This document shows positions 1 to 7,850 of a stretch of 64,000 nucleotides of DNA, piece by piece; the stretch's first letter is position 1, and each line of letters begins with the position of its first letter. The stretch comes from Abditibacteriaceae bacterium (GTDB taxonomy: Bacteria; Armatimonadota; Abditibacteriia; Abditibacteriales; Abditibacteriaceae). The position numbers were made by a program, and so were the translations under genes. Below the pieces are notes generated by a model. The model was not told where the DNA came from, did no database searches, and worked only from the letters and a program-made list of their open reading frames with translations. The DNA is taken from contig JAFAZH010000060.1 in NCBI GenBank assembly GCA_019239895.1, positions 1 through 64,000 of the forward strand, written 5' to 3'.

Positions 1-68
1 AAAAGTGCAGGACATCTTGGCCGTAGGCTACTTTCCCTAGTGTCCCTGGATCATAGCTGGTAGACCTG

Positions 69-755
69 TCAATTCACACCCACCGGTGAACTGCTGACCC
101 AACACCTTCCGATATATAGGTGCTGGATACAGGTGGCGGCCTGGACAAAAGGAGGAATAGATGACTCCTGCACCGCCAGAAACCGCTGGGCTTGGCCAGG
201 GGGCTTGAACCTACGCATCTGTCGTTCTCGCTGTCGTGTCGGCTGATGGGAATTCTCCGCCCGATTATTGGCCCAGCGGCGCGTGTTGTGCTCACTGCGC
301 CACAGGCTCTCCTACTGTGCCGCACTGTAACTGCGTAGCTTGTCGGTCACCAGAATGAGCGGCGCATAACCTTGTGTTTTAAGGAGTTTGCGGAAGAACT
401 TAAGAGCGGCCCGCTTATGGCGGCGGCTTTGCAACAGGATGTCCAGGACTTGCCCGTCTTGATCTACCGTCCGAAACAGGTAGTGTAGCTTACCACCAAT
501 CTTGAGGAACACCTCATCTACGTGCCATGGAGTGCTGACATTGCTCTGCCGTCGCCGAATGGCGGGTGCAAAGGTGAGACCGAATTTACGGCACCAGTAA
601 CGAATAGCTTCATAGCTGACGGTCATCCCACGCTGCGCCAGCATTTCCTCGACATCGCGGTAGCTGAGGGTGAAACGGTAATAAAGCCGGACAGCGTGGC
701 CAATAATTTCAGGTGGCAAGCGGTGGCGTTTATAAGAGGCAGCAGAGGAGGCCAT
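69..755 (-). pseudogene. IS6-family transposase, broken by one in-frame stop
   Basis: DDE transposase of the IS6/IS240 type. The N-terminal part has the family pattern: HTH-like segment with EEMLAQRG, then IRYWCRKFG, the first catalytic Asp in TPWHVDEVFLKI, and a second Asp in LVTDKLRSY. The reading frame hits TAG at 312-314, but the same frame continues to a TGA at 69-71 and encodes the expected C-terminal end, including NNRAENSHQPTRQRER with the catalytic Glu. So there is no frameshift; one codon (usually Arg or Lys in the family) has become amber. The restored product would be about 228 residues, normal for IS6. A second, truncated copy lies at 7851-8248 on the same strand. Probably inactive unless the stop is read through. 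Family call is secure; the nonsense interpretation is seen directly. Confidence 0.88.
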
Positions 756-801
756 AGCATGGAGTATGGCCCACTGCTATCTTACTTCCACTCGTGGCGA
801 C

Positions 802-817
802 TTAATCTGACACTACC
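802..817. repeat. Likely terminal inverted repeat of the IS6-type element
   Basis: The motif TTAATCTGACACTACC lies about 47 bp upstream of the transposase start. The same motif in nearly the same form (TTAATTTGACAATACC) lies at 8294-8309 upstream of the second copy, so it probably marks the outer end of the element. I did not find a convincing partner at the other end near position 60. Confidence 0.5.
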
Positions 818-1101
818 TTTCAACGGGGTAGACTTCAACAATAGACCTGAATCAGCATTAAACCCACAGGATTAAAACATGTAGCACTCCGACGTTGAAA
901 GTTATGCTGGAATTCCAGGAGCCTTACGCTTGGCAACGGCTCGTTAATCCTCGGTCGAACGCCGCACACGACAAGTTCAGATGCCACAGCCATGGCTCTG
1001 CTCCATTATTAATGTCCACCGCTGGACTTAATCCGATGCTCTGGTTCAAATCTCTAACCGACGCCCTGAAATTTTGTCCCTTCTATTACAGCACGGGTAA
1101 A
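818..1101. other. Stretch between IS remnant and sigma/WD40 gene, no gene seen
   Basis: No open frame here has a recognisable product or ribosome-binding site. It is flanking DNA between the IS end and the 3' end of the minus-strand sigma/WD40 gene. Confidence 0.5.
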
Positions 1102-4100
1102 TCATTGTGGGTTAGATAGTTTGCGCTGCACCAAATCTGGCCGAAAGTAAATAGCTTTGAACTCGGCTCCCGCATGGACTTGGTTATCCTTGCGCCATTG
1201 AATATAGCGTTCGATGCCCGGCGAACCCATGTAATAACCCTCTGGGGTGAAGATGATAAAGGCGTCGCCAGCAATGAGCCCGGCTGTAGCTGCGGGCTGA
1301 GTTCCGGGAAGCGGAATTCCGGGAGGCGGAATGCAAAGTAAAGTCGCCTGGAGCGTTACGGTCGTGTTGTTTTCCAACTGCCACAGGCGCACCATGCCGT
1401 CCAGCCCTGCGGTCACTAAGCGCTTGCCATCAGCGAAGAAAGCCAGGTTGAACATATCGTCAAACTGGCCTGGGGGTGAGGTGGCCAGAGCTTGACCACT
1501 GCGGGCATCCCAGATTTCTAGCCCTGCCTTGCCGACGCCCGCCACGAGTTGCCCATCCGGGGAAAAAACGGCGTCTATCAGTCGACCGTGAGGCGCCGCT
1601 AAAGTCTGCTGAACCTGCCGCGTTTCGTAATTCCACAGCTTGATGCCATCCGCCGGATTGCCGGGCACAACCACCATCAGTCTTGATGGCATGGCAGGCA
1701 CACCCGGCAATAATGTGGGCTGAAAGTGCATCGCGCACAGGAAGCCAGCATACTCTGGTAAATCGGTATAGTCTCCGAAACTGTAATGCACGGGCGGCTC
1801 GCCAGCGCCAGCCACGGTAGCGCCAGCCGCAGTAGCACCAGCCGTGGTAGCGCCAGCCGTGGTCATGTCCCATAAGCTAATCGCGTTATTGTAGCTCGTG
1901 GCGAGGAGTTTGCCATCCGGGGAAAAGGTAAAGTTACCGTTTTGGGCGCCCGGCGTCTCAAAAACCGAAAAGAGTTGCTGCGTAGCGACATCCCAAAGGC
2001 TAATAGATTGGCTGATCCCACCACCCGTCACCAACCACCTGCCATCCGGCGAAAAAGACAAGGCCCCAGAACCGCCTTTACGCGGGTGGATGAGCGTCTT
2101 AGTGAGCCGCCAGCTTTGGCTATCGTAGAGATGCACCTCGTCCGTCCAGGCGTTAGCTAATATTTTGCCATCGGGTGAAAAGGCCATGTGGTTGGCTGCG
2201 CCAGTTCCCTCAGGCAGCACGCGCGCTAATGCGCCAGTCGTCAAATTCCACACTTGAAGCTGCCCGCTCCAGCCGCCGCACACCAGGGTTCTGCCATCCG
2301 GGGCCGGGAGTGCCGCTGTCAATGGAAATTGGCCAGGTAACCTTTGACGCAGTTTGCCCGACTGGGCATCCCACAAGCTAATGCTGCTATTGCTCGCCCC
2401 CGCGAGCGTGATGCCATCTGGTGAGTAAGCTAACGGCCCTGGTGGACACACAATCGGATTGGAATTGGGCAACTCCTGTTTAAGCTGACCCGTATTGATA
2501 TTCCACAGATGCACACTCCCAAAAGCCTGGAAGCCAGCTACCGTCCCGCCAGTGGGAGCCAGACAAACCGCCCACACTCGCCCATCGCTCCGGGTTCCCG
2601 GGGTGTGGGGATTCTCCATAGTGCGGATCTCCTGGCCCTGCTCCACATCCCACAATTTCACCATGCCATCGCCATCATCACCCCCACTGGCTATGGTCTG
2701 ACCATCTTCGGAGAAAGACAGCGCGGTGACTCCCGCTTTGTGCCCGGTGAGCGTGCGGAGCAGGCTGCCCTCACGGACATCCCATAAACGAATCGTCTTA
2801 TCTGCGCTGCCCGTTGCCAGCAACTTGCCATCGGGCGAAAAAGTTAAAACCCCAGTCTCGACACCCGCGACGGGCCAGGTCCATAAGGGTTCAACTGCGC
2901 CAACACCGGGAGCAGGCACCTGCCACAGCCGCACGGTTTTATCCTGGCTCGCCACTGCCAGAGAATAGCCCTTGTCCTCTTTTATCGGGTCAAACGCCAC
3001 ACATGTCACGCCGCTCTGTTGTGGCCAGGACTGGAGTAAGCCACCCGTCAGCGCATTCCAGATTCTCACCACCCTCTCCCCACTCCCACTCGCTAATTCT
3101 GTGCTGTCAGGCGAGAAGGCTAAAGTCCGCACGCCTTGCGTGTGAGCGGGAATGGAATGCAACAAGATGCCCGTCCGGGCATCCCACAGTTTGATAGTCT
3201 TATCATCGCCACCGGTAGCGATGAGCTTGCCATTAGGCGCATAGACAATGGCTCGCACATCTCCGCTATGCCCTATGAGTGGTTCAAGCACCGGATCATG
3301 CTCCGGTGCCGCTCGTGGGGCTGACGCTAATCCTGGGGCTGACGCTAACGTGTCATCTGCGCGGAGTGCTGCTGGCGACAGGGCCACTGGGGTGAACCGC
3401 GTTGCGGTTAGGACTCCCGGTCGGATAGCTGGACTCCTTAGCGCCGAGGGTCGTGCAGCCCTCGCTTGGGGGGCGGCTAGAGAATGGGTCGCTAAAGAAA
3501 AATGGGAGCCTGTAGGCAAGGCACGGACTGCTGGCAACAGGCTGGCAAAACGCGGCGTCATAGACCAATTCAGCCGCAGCCACATTCGAGGCCACATTTT
3601 GCCAGCCGCACCAGCGCTAGTAGCGACCAGGGTAGCACTCGCTGTAGAACCCGCAGCGGTGCGGTGGTCACGAGGCCGCATCATGGGCCTGGACCGGCGC
3701 GGTTTAGCGCCATGCCTTTTCATCAAGGCGCTGAGGGGCACAGAGCTATCAGGTATCAGTGAGCCGGGGGTTTGCGCCTCAGCCAGCCGCACCACGCCAT
3801 TGGTGGCTAGGCCAACAAGGCTTAGCGATATAGCCCCTACGACAACCGCCTTGGCCTGGGCCGCTAACATGGCCCGGTTGGTCGTCTCCACAACGGAGAG
3901 CAATCTCGTCCCCAGGGCTTGGGTCATGGCCCCACCAGACGGGACACAGTCGGTTAAGCGCAATACCTTGCTAACGCAAGCGGCGGGAGCTGCCTGAACC
4001 GCACGCTCCCCTAATAGTAGGCCCAGTATCGCGCCCGATAACTCCACCCCATGCCGCAGAAAATAGCGTCTGAGCTTATCCAGCGCGCGGCACACTCGCT

Positions 4101-4578
4101 TGCGCGCCCCATCTTCCGAGATCTGGAACACCGCAGCTATTTCCTTAAAGTTCTTGCGTTCAAAGAAACGCAACAGTACGGCTTCGCGCTCGCTGGCATT
4201 GAGACTGGCCACCGCCTCATGCAACCATGGCTCTACGACCCGCCAATCGGTCTGCTCTGTATCAGGAGTCTGCACCATTTGTACCGCCTTATATTCGCGT
4301 TGTCGCCGTCGCCGCTCTTGTTTCAGCGCATTTTTTGCGGCCAGGCGAGCCGTGTTGAAGAACCAGCCAGCCAGCGCCGCTCTGTTCCGCAGCGCAGGAG
4401 CTTTCTGGGCCAAGAGCAAGAATACGACTTGGGTCACATCTTCGGCCAGGGCTGCGTCCCCTACCTCACGTAGACAAGTCGTGTAGACCAGGTTCACATA
4501 ACGCTCCACCAGAGTACCGAAGGCAGCTTGTGAACCATTATCAATATATTCCTGTAGAAGTTGCCAATCTTGCATCAT
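1102..4578 (-). CDS. ECF sigma factor fused to a membrane segment and WD40 propellers
   Basis: A 1158-residue fusion. Residues about 8-80 are sigma region 2 (RYVNLVY, EDVTQVVFLLLAQKA) and about 120-175 are region 4 (LNASEREAVLLRFFE, HTH with EIAAVFQISEDGARKRV). One hydrophobic segment near 240-262 follows, then an Ala/Pro/Arg-rich linker to about 420. About 14 WD40 motifs come next (FSPDGKLLATG...IRLWD type), enough for two seven-bladed propellers. The last 50 residues (FTPEGYYMGSPGIERYIQW, FRPDLVQRKL) match the tail that often ends bacterial caspase/WD40 proteins. ECF-WD40 fusions are known in planctomycete-like lineages. If the single TM spans the membrane, the sigma part faces the cytoplasm and the propeller is outside, so release by proteolysis is a plausible activation route (inference). 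Start ATG at 4578 has no strong ribosome-binding site. Domain calls are secure; the regulatory idea is not. Confidence 0.9.
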   Translation of the reverse strand: MMQDWQLLQEYIDNGSQAAFGTLVERYVNLVYTTCLREVGDAALAEDVTQVVFLLLAQKAPALRNRAALAGWFFNTARLAAKNALKQERRRRQREYKAVQMVQTPDTEQTDWRVVEPWLHEAVASLNASEREAVLLRFFERKNFKEIAAVFQISEDGARKRVCRALDKLRRYFLRHGVELSGAILGLLLGERAVQAAPAACVSKVLRLTDCVPSGGAMTQALGTRLLSVVETTNRAMLAAQAKAVVVGAISLSLVGLATNGVVRLAEAQTPGSLIPDSSVPLSALMKRHGAKPRRSRPMMRPRDHRTAAGSTASATLVATSAGAAGKMWPRMWLRLNWSMTPRFASLLPAVRALPTGSHFSLATHSLAAPQARAARPSALRSPAIRPGVLTATRFTPVALSPAALRADDTLASAPGLASAPRAAPEHDPVLEPLIGHSGDVRAIVYAPNGKLIATGGDDKTIKLWDARTGILLHSIPAHTQGVRTLAFSPDSTELASGSGERVVRIWNALTGGLLQSWPQQSGVTCVAFDPIKEDKGYSLAVASQDKTVRLWQVPAPGVGAVEPLWTWPVAGVETGVLTFSPDGKLLATGSADKTIRLWDVREGSLLRTLTGHKAGVTALSFSEDGQTIASGGDDGDGMVKLWDVEQGQEIRTMENPHTPGTRSDGRVWAVCLAPTGGTVAGFQAFGSVHLWNINTGQLKQELPNSNPIVCPPGPLAYSPDGITLAGASNSSISLWDAQSGKLRQRLPGQFPLTAALPAPDGRTLVCGGWSGQLQVWNLTTGALARVLPEGTGAANHMAFSPDGKILANAWTDEVHLYDSQSWRLTKTLIHPRKGGSGALSFSPDGRWLVTGGGISQSISLWDVATQQLFSVFETPGAQNGNFTFSPDGKLLATSYNNAISLWDMTTAGATTAGATAAGATVAGAGEPPVHYSFGDYTDLPEYAGFLCAMHFQPTLLPGVPAMPSRLMVVVPGNPADGIKLWNYETRQVQQTLAAPHGRLIDAVFSPDGQLVAGVGKAGLEIWDARSGQALATSPPGQFDDMFNLAFFADGKRLVTAGLDGMVRLWQLENNTTVTLQATLLCIPPPGIPLPGTQPAATAGLIAGDAFIIFTPEGYYMGSPGIERYIQWRKDNQVHAGAEFKAIYFRPDLVQRKLSNPQ
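1809..1866 (-). repeat. 15-bp tandem repeat encoding TTAGA-type pentapeptides
   Basis: Four near-identical 15-bp units (GCGCCAGCCGTGGTA-like on the plus strand) sit inside the WD40 region and encode consecutive Thr/Ala-Gly-Ala pentapeptides in a loop between propeller blades. Unit number could vary between strains by slippage without breaking the frame. Confidence 0.8.
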
Positions 4579-5148
4579 GTTCGTCTTTTTATTGCCTCTT
4601 TAATTGTGTCGATCTATTAACAGATGGGATCCTGCGGTTAAGTGACGTTCCCGATGCAGTGACTGAGACAGGCTGCATCAATCATTGACTGTGGTTAGTA
4701 CTGTCCACTAATCAGCATAATCAGACAAATACTACTGATAAATGAATTTATGACATAAACAACTTACACAACTTAAGCAAGCCAGAGTATTACTGACTCC
4801 GAAGTATTGCTGACCCCAGGATTGCCGATGAGAGGGATAAGGGGATGTAAGTGTGAATACTCATGCCGGGCGTATATTACCGTTAGCAGCTCGAGGCCCT
4901 ACGCTTCGCCCGGCTGGAGCGTGGGTCATGTCCTCGGCCAAGGTCGTCCTGCGCAAAAGGTCGCGCTGCGCAATCGGATCTAAAAAAGACTACGTGCAGC
5001 ATTTGTGGCGGAACGCTCTGGACGCCGCTTTAGCGATAGCGCGGCTAAAGCGCCGTAACAGTAGATGCAAACGCAGATAATGGCAAGGCACTCGCACGGC
5101 TCTCTTCTCTGTTGCGCGCCACGCAGTCGGATGGACGATGCTCTCCAA
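4579..5148. other. Intergenic region upstream of the sigma/WD40 gene
   Basis: AT-rich from 4690 to 4800, as expected for the promoter region of the divergent minus-strand sigma/WD40 gene. A short direct repeat (AGTATTACTGACTCC / AGTATTGCTGACCCC) lies at 4786-4817. An 8-bp inverted repeat GCTTTAGC/GCTAAAGC lies at about 5028-5052. I see no convincing gene. Confidence 0.45.
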
Positions 5149-5221
5149 CCCACTCTCTTAGCCACATCTGACAGCAACTTCCAACCCCACTAATCCAGGC
5201 TGTAGCATAATAGCGGGTATG
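5149..5221 (+). promoter_or_regulatory. Element A, copy 1: repeated promoter-plus-start module
   Basis: One of four copies (others end at 45689, 46958, 48456). They share the core TCTGACAGCA...CAGGCTGTGGCATAATAGCGGGTATG, always ending in an ATG. CATAAT has an upstream TG in some copies (extended -10 look) and lies 7 nt before the ATG, the layout of a leaderless promoter. Here the reading frame from the ATG stops after 10 codons. Confidence 0.65.
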
Positions 5222-5396
5222 GATGTTGTTATGGTTTCGGTGGTAGTTTTTTAAACGTATTACTGGTGTTGAGCAGTGTGGGGATATTAAAGATGCGTGA
5301 TCACGGTAGACTCCGTGGGCCCCACGGCAATACTAACAAGCCCACAGCATCACCGTGGAAGAATCCGACAGTGGCGTCTATCAGGTGGTGGAGTAG
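5219..5396 (+). pseudogene. Degenerate small-protein gene ending in the HSITVE motif
   Basis: Starts at the element A ATG (MDVVMVSVVVF then TAA). At 5340-5396, after an in-frame TAA at 5334, the sequence encodes AHSITVEESDSGVYQVVE and a TAG stop. The intact counterpart is the 46-codon gene at 46956-47096, which has the same start module and the same C-terminal peptide, so this copy seems decayed by a short indel. The next gene begins only 6 nt after the TAG. Function unknown. Confidence 0.55.
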
Positions 5397-5402
5397 AAGA
5401 CT

Positions 5403-5663
5403 ATGGTGTTCCTGACGGCTTTGGTGTTCTGGCTCCTTGGTGGTTATATCGGCTACAAGTTGGACAGGCACGTTGACTACCAAGAGATGCAACGCCTCAG
5501 ACAAGTGAGCCAACGCCACATTGGCTATGCATGTATCGGTCTGGGTGGTTTCCTGTTAATAGACACCTATTTCCAACCTGATCCGCATCATCCATCGGTT
5601 TGGTTCTATACTGTTGGTCTATTAGCACTCTTGGGCGGCATCAAGGGTTTACGTGGTGAGTGA
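5403..5663 (+). CDS. Small integral membrane protein, unknown function
   Basis: An 86-residue protein with three hydrophobic stretches, about residues 3-20, 41-57 and 65-83, separated by a charged loop (KLDRHVDYQEMQRLRQVSQRH). No family recognised. It begins 6 nt after the HSITVE-motif stop codon and is followed 30 nt later by a second fragment of that motif. A similar arrangement (motif, then small membrane protein, then solo motif fragment) occurs at 47038-47590, which suggests that the blocks move or duplicate as units. No strong ribosome-binding site; coupling to the upstream remnant is possible. Confidence 0.55.
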   Translation: MVFLTALVFWLLGGYIGYKLDRHVDYQEMQRLRQVSQRHIGYACIGLGGFLLIDTYFQPDPHHPSVWFYTVGLLALLGGIKGLRGE

Positions 5664-5692
5664 GTTGTTACTTTATACCACGCCATCTATCT

Positions 5693-5733
5693 GACAACAC
5701 AGCGTCACGGTAGAAGTGGATTAGAGGGGGAGC
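5693..5733 (+). repeat. Element B solo fragment (HSVTVE-coding repeat)
   Basis: The stretch AACACAGCGTCACGGTAGAAG followed by TGGATTAGAGGGGGAGCGGC matches, with few changes, the stretch at 47545-47590. It also shares its first half with the HS[IV]TVE motif genes. Both copies lie 25-30 nt after the stop codon of a small membrane-protein gene. Confidence 0.6.
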
Positions 5734-5842
5734 GGCATTATACATGGTCGGGCTGCGCGTGGTTCGGTCGCGTGTCGAAAGGCTAAATTAAGGGCAGGCT
5801 GTAAAAACAAGATGTATCAAGATATAGAGTGATTTACCGAAC

Positions 5843-6385
5843 ATGAACACGACCTCTCAACAATTGGCTGTGATGCGAACCCTCTTTGATGAAGCTGAAC
5901 ATCGCGGCCTCCGCCTGTGGCTTGAGAACGGCTAGGCTATTGACGCACGTCTTGGCAGAGTCACCAGGGAACATGAAGACATTGATATTGTCTTTGCTAA
6001 AAGCCAAGAAGCCGCCTATCGAGAACTCATCGGGACATTGGGTTTTGACAAACACGAATTTACGGACTACGGTTTTCTCTCATGGCGTGGCTGTATCCTG
6101 CTAGACTCAGAGCCGTGCTTTGAAATTCACGGCGAGTATAACTTTAAGCATTTCCCACCCGGCTCCTGCCCGCTCCAGAAACAAGGTATTATTGAGGATT
6201 ACCATGTCAGGTGCGTGAGTTGGGAGGCTCTCTATTTTGAGTTCCTAGGCAATCTGGACGAGATTCCGCAGGTACAATGGCGGGCTAAAGACTTCCAAAG
6301 TCTTCAGTTAATTGAGACGCATTTGAATGCTACAAAGAAGCAATTCCTGAAAGACCTCTATCTAAATAGCCAGCAGTCAGCGTAA
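5843..6385 (+). pseudogene. ANT(2'')/AadB-like nucleotidyltransferase with premature TAG
   Basis: The frame from ATG 5843 reads LRLWLENG, TAG, AIDARLGRVTREHEDIDIVF. The family hallmark is a Trp at the position of the stop (GGW..DALLGR.TR.H.DIDI), so TGG has become TAG at 5933-5935. The remainder runs to 6385 with no other defect: WRGCILLDSEP, then a typical C-terminal part (ISWEALYFEF-like). The restored length, 180 residues, fits minimal aminoglycoside-type nucleotidyltransferases; the substrate cannot be told. It could also be an intact shorter protein from the ATG at 6038, but that would lack the catalytic Asp residues. It sits in a run of small plus-strand genes that resembles a cassette array. 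Confidence 0.78.
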
Positions 6386-6460
6386 CCAACAGCGGCTCAA
6401 CCAGGCGCGGCTGACCTTAGCGTGCGGCTGCGCGCAACTCTACAGCGGAGCTAAATAGTA
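6386..6460 (+). repeat. Possible degenerate attC-like spacer
   Basis: Begins right after the nucleotidyltransferase stop with AACAGCGGCTCAACCAGGCG, closely similar to the left side of the attC-like site at 6835 (CCGCCGAACCAGGCGCTGCA), and is rich in GC palindromes. The expected right-hand core is not clear. Confidence 0.3.
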
Positions 6461-6495
6461 GAATGGAAGGAATGCTAAGATAAAAAAGAGCCTCA

Positions 6496-6816
6496 ATGAT
6501 TCATGCTGCTACGCCTGCTGATAACGCCAAAGGCTGGTTTATTGGCCCTTGGAACTCCGCCGTGCCGATTCCTGTTGGCTACGCCAACGAGGGCATCAAC
6601 GAAAAGCATTATCATGCCGCTATCTATGAGATTTACCTCATTGCCAGAGGCACCAGCCTGGCTATTGTAGATGGCCAAGCCGTGCCCCTGCAAGCTGGCG
6701 ATATGTTAGTCGTAGAACCCCAGGAGGTGCATACTTTCACCGACAGTTCTCCTGATTATCTGCATTTTGTTATTCAGACCCCTTTCATCAAAGGGGATAA
6801 AGTCATCTTGGAATGA
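6496..6816 (+). CDS. Small cupin-domain protein
   Basis: A 106-residue single-domain cupin. Motif 1 is EKHYHAAIYEIYLIARGTS with metal-ligand candidates His-Tyr-His and the Glu eight residues on. Motif 2 is PLQAGDMLVVEPQEVHTF with the final His ligand. This set (H, H, E, H) normally binds one divalent metal. Enzymatic and sugar- or ligand-binding members share this fold, so the substrate is open. The gene is followed, 18 nt after its stop, by the inverted repeat at 6835-6919, as expected of a one-gene cassette. Start ATG 6496 follows a purine-rich AAAAAAGAG. Confidence 0.8.
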   Translation: MIHAATPADNAKGWFIGPWNSAVPIPVGYANEGINEKHYHAAIYEIYLIARGTSLAIVDGQAVPLQAGDMLVVEPQEVHTFTDSSPDYLHFVIQTPFIKGDKVILE

Positions 6817-6834
6817 ATTGAGCACGACTTAACA

Positions 6835-6919
6835 GCCGCCGAACCAGGCGCTGCAATGGACGGGTTCCGGCTTCGCTACGCTGCGCCTGCACCCGCCGCT
6901 GAGTTGAGCGTTCGGCGGC
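6835..6919 (+). repeat. attC-like inverted repeat 1
   Basis: Perfect 10-bp arms GCCGCCGAAC (6835-6844) and GTTCGGCGGC (6910-6919) enclose imperfect inner arms (GGCGCTGCAATGGACGGGT against CACCCGCCGCTGAGTTGAG) about 85 bp apart in total. Core GTTCGGC with a partner GCCGAAC and imperfect, bulged inner boxes is the general plan of integron attC sites, although the fourth base of the core (C) departs from the common GTTRRRY. It lies between a cupin gene and the next small gene, both on the plus strand. Confidence 0.5.
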
Positions 6920-6943
6920 AGGCTCGTTGTCTTGAGGGGGCTT

Positions 6944-7363
6944 ATGAACGACCCAGGAAAGCTGGAATTAGCAGAGGCATGGGTTGGCGTCCTTGGCATC
7001 CTGCGGTGACGGGCCAACCAGCCGCGCCAGCGCCGCACGGCGGCTCTCTTGGAGGCCACCGAGAAGCTTGCGGGGGCGGAGCCGTGGGCACGATTGTGTC
7101 CGGCGCTCATCGAGTCGGAGTTGTGGCTGGCCCCAGTGCCCCGCGACGGCTGGCGCAGGGGAATGCCGAAGGTCAGTGTTCGCTACGTCAGCTCGGCTGA
7201 TCGCTTCCGAGGCGCGTTTCTTAGGCACCTGGGGCCGACGGAATCGATCTACGCTTGCGCTGGCGAAGAACTGCCTGCGGTGCTGGAATGGGGCTGGAAA
7301 CGTCTGTGCGGCGACGCTCAAGCCGAACCAGCCGCCGCACCTGACTGCGGCAGCATCATATAG
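6944..7363 (+). pseudogene. Unknown cassette-type gene with one in-frame TGA
   Basis: The frame from ATG 6944 (MNDPGKLELAEAWVGVLGILR) meets TGA at 7007-7009, then continues in the same frame for 117 more codons to TAG 7361-7363 (RANQPRQRRTAALLEATEKL..., WRRGMPKVSVRYVSSADRF, EELPAVLEWGWKRLCG). Its high GC content and position between two attC-like repeats suggest one gene interrupted by a nonsense change. A shorter protein could start at TTG 7049. I do not recognise a family. The 3' end lies inside the second attC-like repeat, which is common for integron cassettes. Confidence 0.5.
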
Positions 7364-7414
7364 TTGACAGTCCCAAGTTCCCGTCCGCTGCTGCCGGTGA
7401 ATTGTTCGTTCGGC
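7322..7414 (+). repeat. attC-like inverted repeat 2
   Basis: Outer arms GCCGAAC (7322-7328) and GTTCGGC (7408-7414) match those of site 1. Inner arms CTGCGGCAGC and GCTGCTGCCG pair imperfectly around a non-palindromic centre. The preceding gene stops inside the site, and the next gene starts 40 bp after it. Together with site 1 it delimits a unit of about 490 bp, a normal integron-cassette size. Confidence 0.5.
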
Positions 7415-7441
7415 GGCTGCGCGCAGCTTGGTTGCGTGCGC

Positions 7442-7447
7442 TATAAT
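7442..7447 (+). promoter_or_regulatory. -10 box of a leaderless-type promoter
   Basis: Consensus TATAAT lies 6 nt before ATG 7454, so transcription would start at or next to the start codon. There is no ribosome-binding site, which fits leaderless translation. Confidence 0.5.
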
Positions 7448-7453
7448 GCAAAT

Positions 7454-7849
7454 ATGAACAAAGAACCACAACTTGATTATCCCTGTCCTTCCTGTGGCTC
7501 TTTGATGTTTGCTGAACCGCCCGGCAGTTATGGTATTTGCGCCATTTGTGGCTGGGAGGATGACCATGTCCAACTTCGCTTTCCGGCAATGCCAGCAATG
7601 GCTGGTGGAGCCAATAAAGAAAGTCTATACCAGTCCCAACAAACCTGGATAAAGCAGATTCCGCTGGACGTTAAAGCATACCAGAATTTCCTGCGTGATC
7701 AGAATTTCCTGCGTGATACAGATTGGCGTCCGTTGCAGCTAGAAGAGTGCTCATCAGCAATACCAATAAGCGGACAAGAATACTTTGAAGCCACCGCTGA
7801 AGATTCACCGTCCTATTACTGGCAAAAAGACACGAGCGGCCCGAAATAA
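7454..7849 (+). CDS. CPCC-type cysteine-rich protein
   Basis: A 131-residue protein with the N-terminal motif DYPCPSCGSLMFAEPPGSYG, then CAICGWEDD. Two CxxC pairs form a likely zinc ribbon, matching the CPCC family of small cysteine-rich proteins (PF14206-type; here CPSC replaces CPCC). The C-terminal half is polar and has no recognised domain. It contains a short internal duplication NFLRDQNFLRD, encoded by a tandem repeat at 7684-7714. I start at ATG 7454, because the upstream part of the frame lies in the attC-like repeat. The gene stops at 7849 immediately before an IS6-type fragment, so its own downstream repeat was probably cut by that insertion. Proteins of this family are common in mobile and cassette DNA; function unknown. 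Confidence 0.8.
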   Translation: MNKEPQLDYPCPSCGSLMFAEPPGSYGICAICGWEDDHVQLRFPAMPAMAGGANKESLYQSQQTWIKQIPLDVKAYQNFLRDQNFLRDTDWRPLQLEECSSAIPISGQEYFEATAEDSPSYYWQKDTSGPK

Positions 7850-7850
7850 C

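Noticed and set aside
3248..3997. A 249-codon plus-strand open frame
   Set aside because: It is the complement of the Ala/Pro/Arg-rich linker and sigma region of the sigma/WD40 gene; composition is that of a shadow frame and no family is seen.
4853..5080. A 75-codon plus-strand open frame
   Set aside because: Arg/Ala-rich composition, no ribosome-binding site and overlap with a palindromic non-coding stretch.
7454..7849. Start of the CPCC gene at 7364
   Set aside because: The extra 30 codons lie within the attC-like repeat, and the -10 box and family homology both favour ATG 7454.
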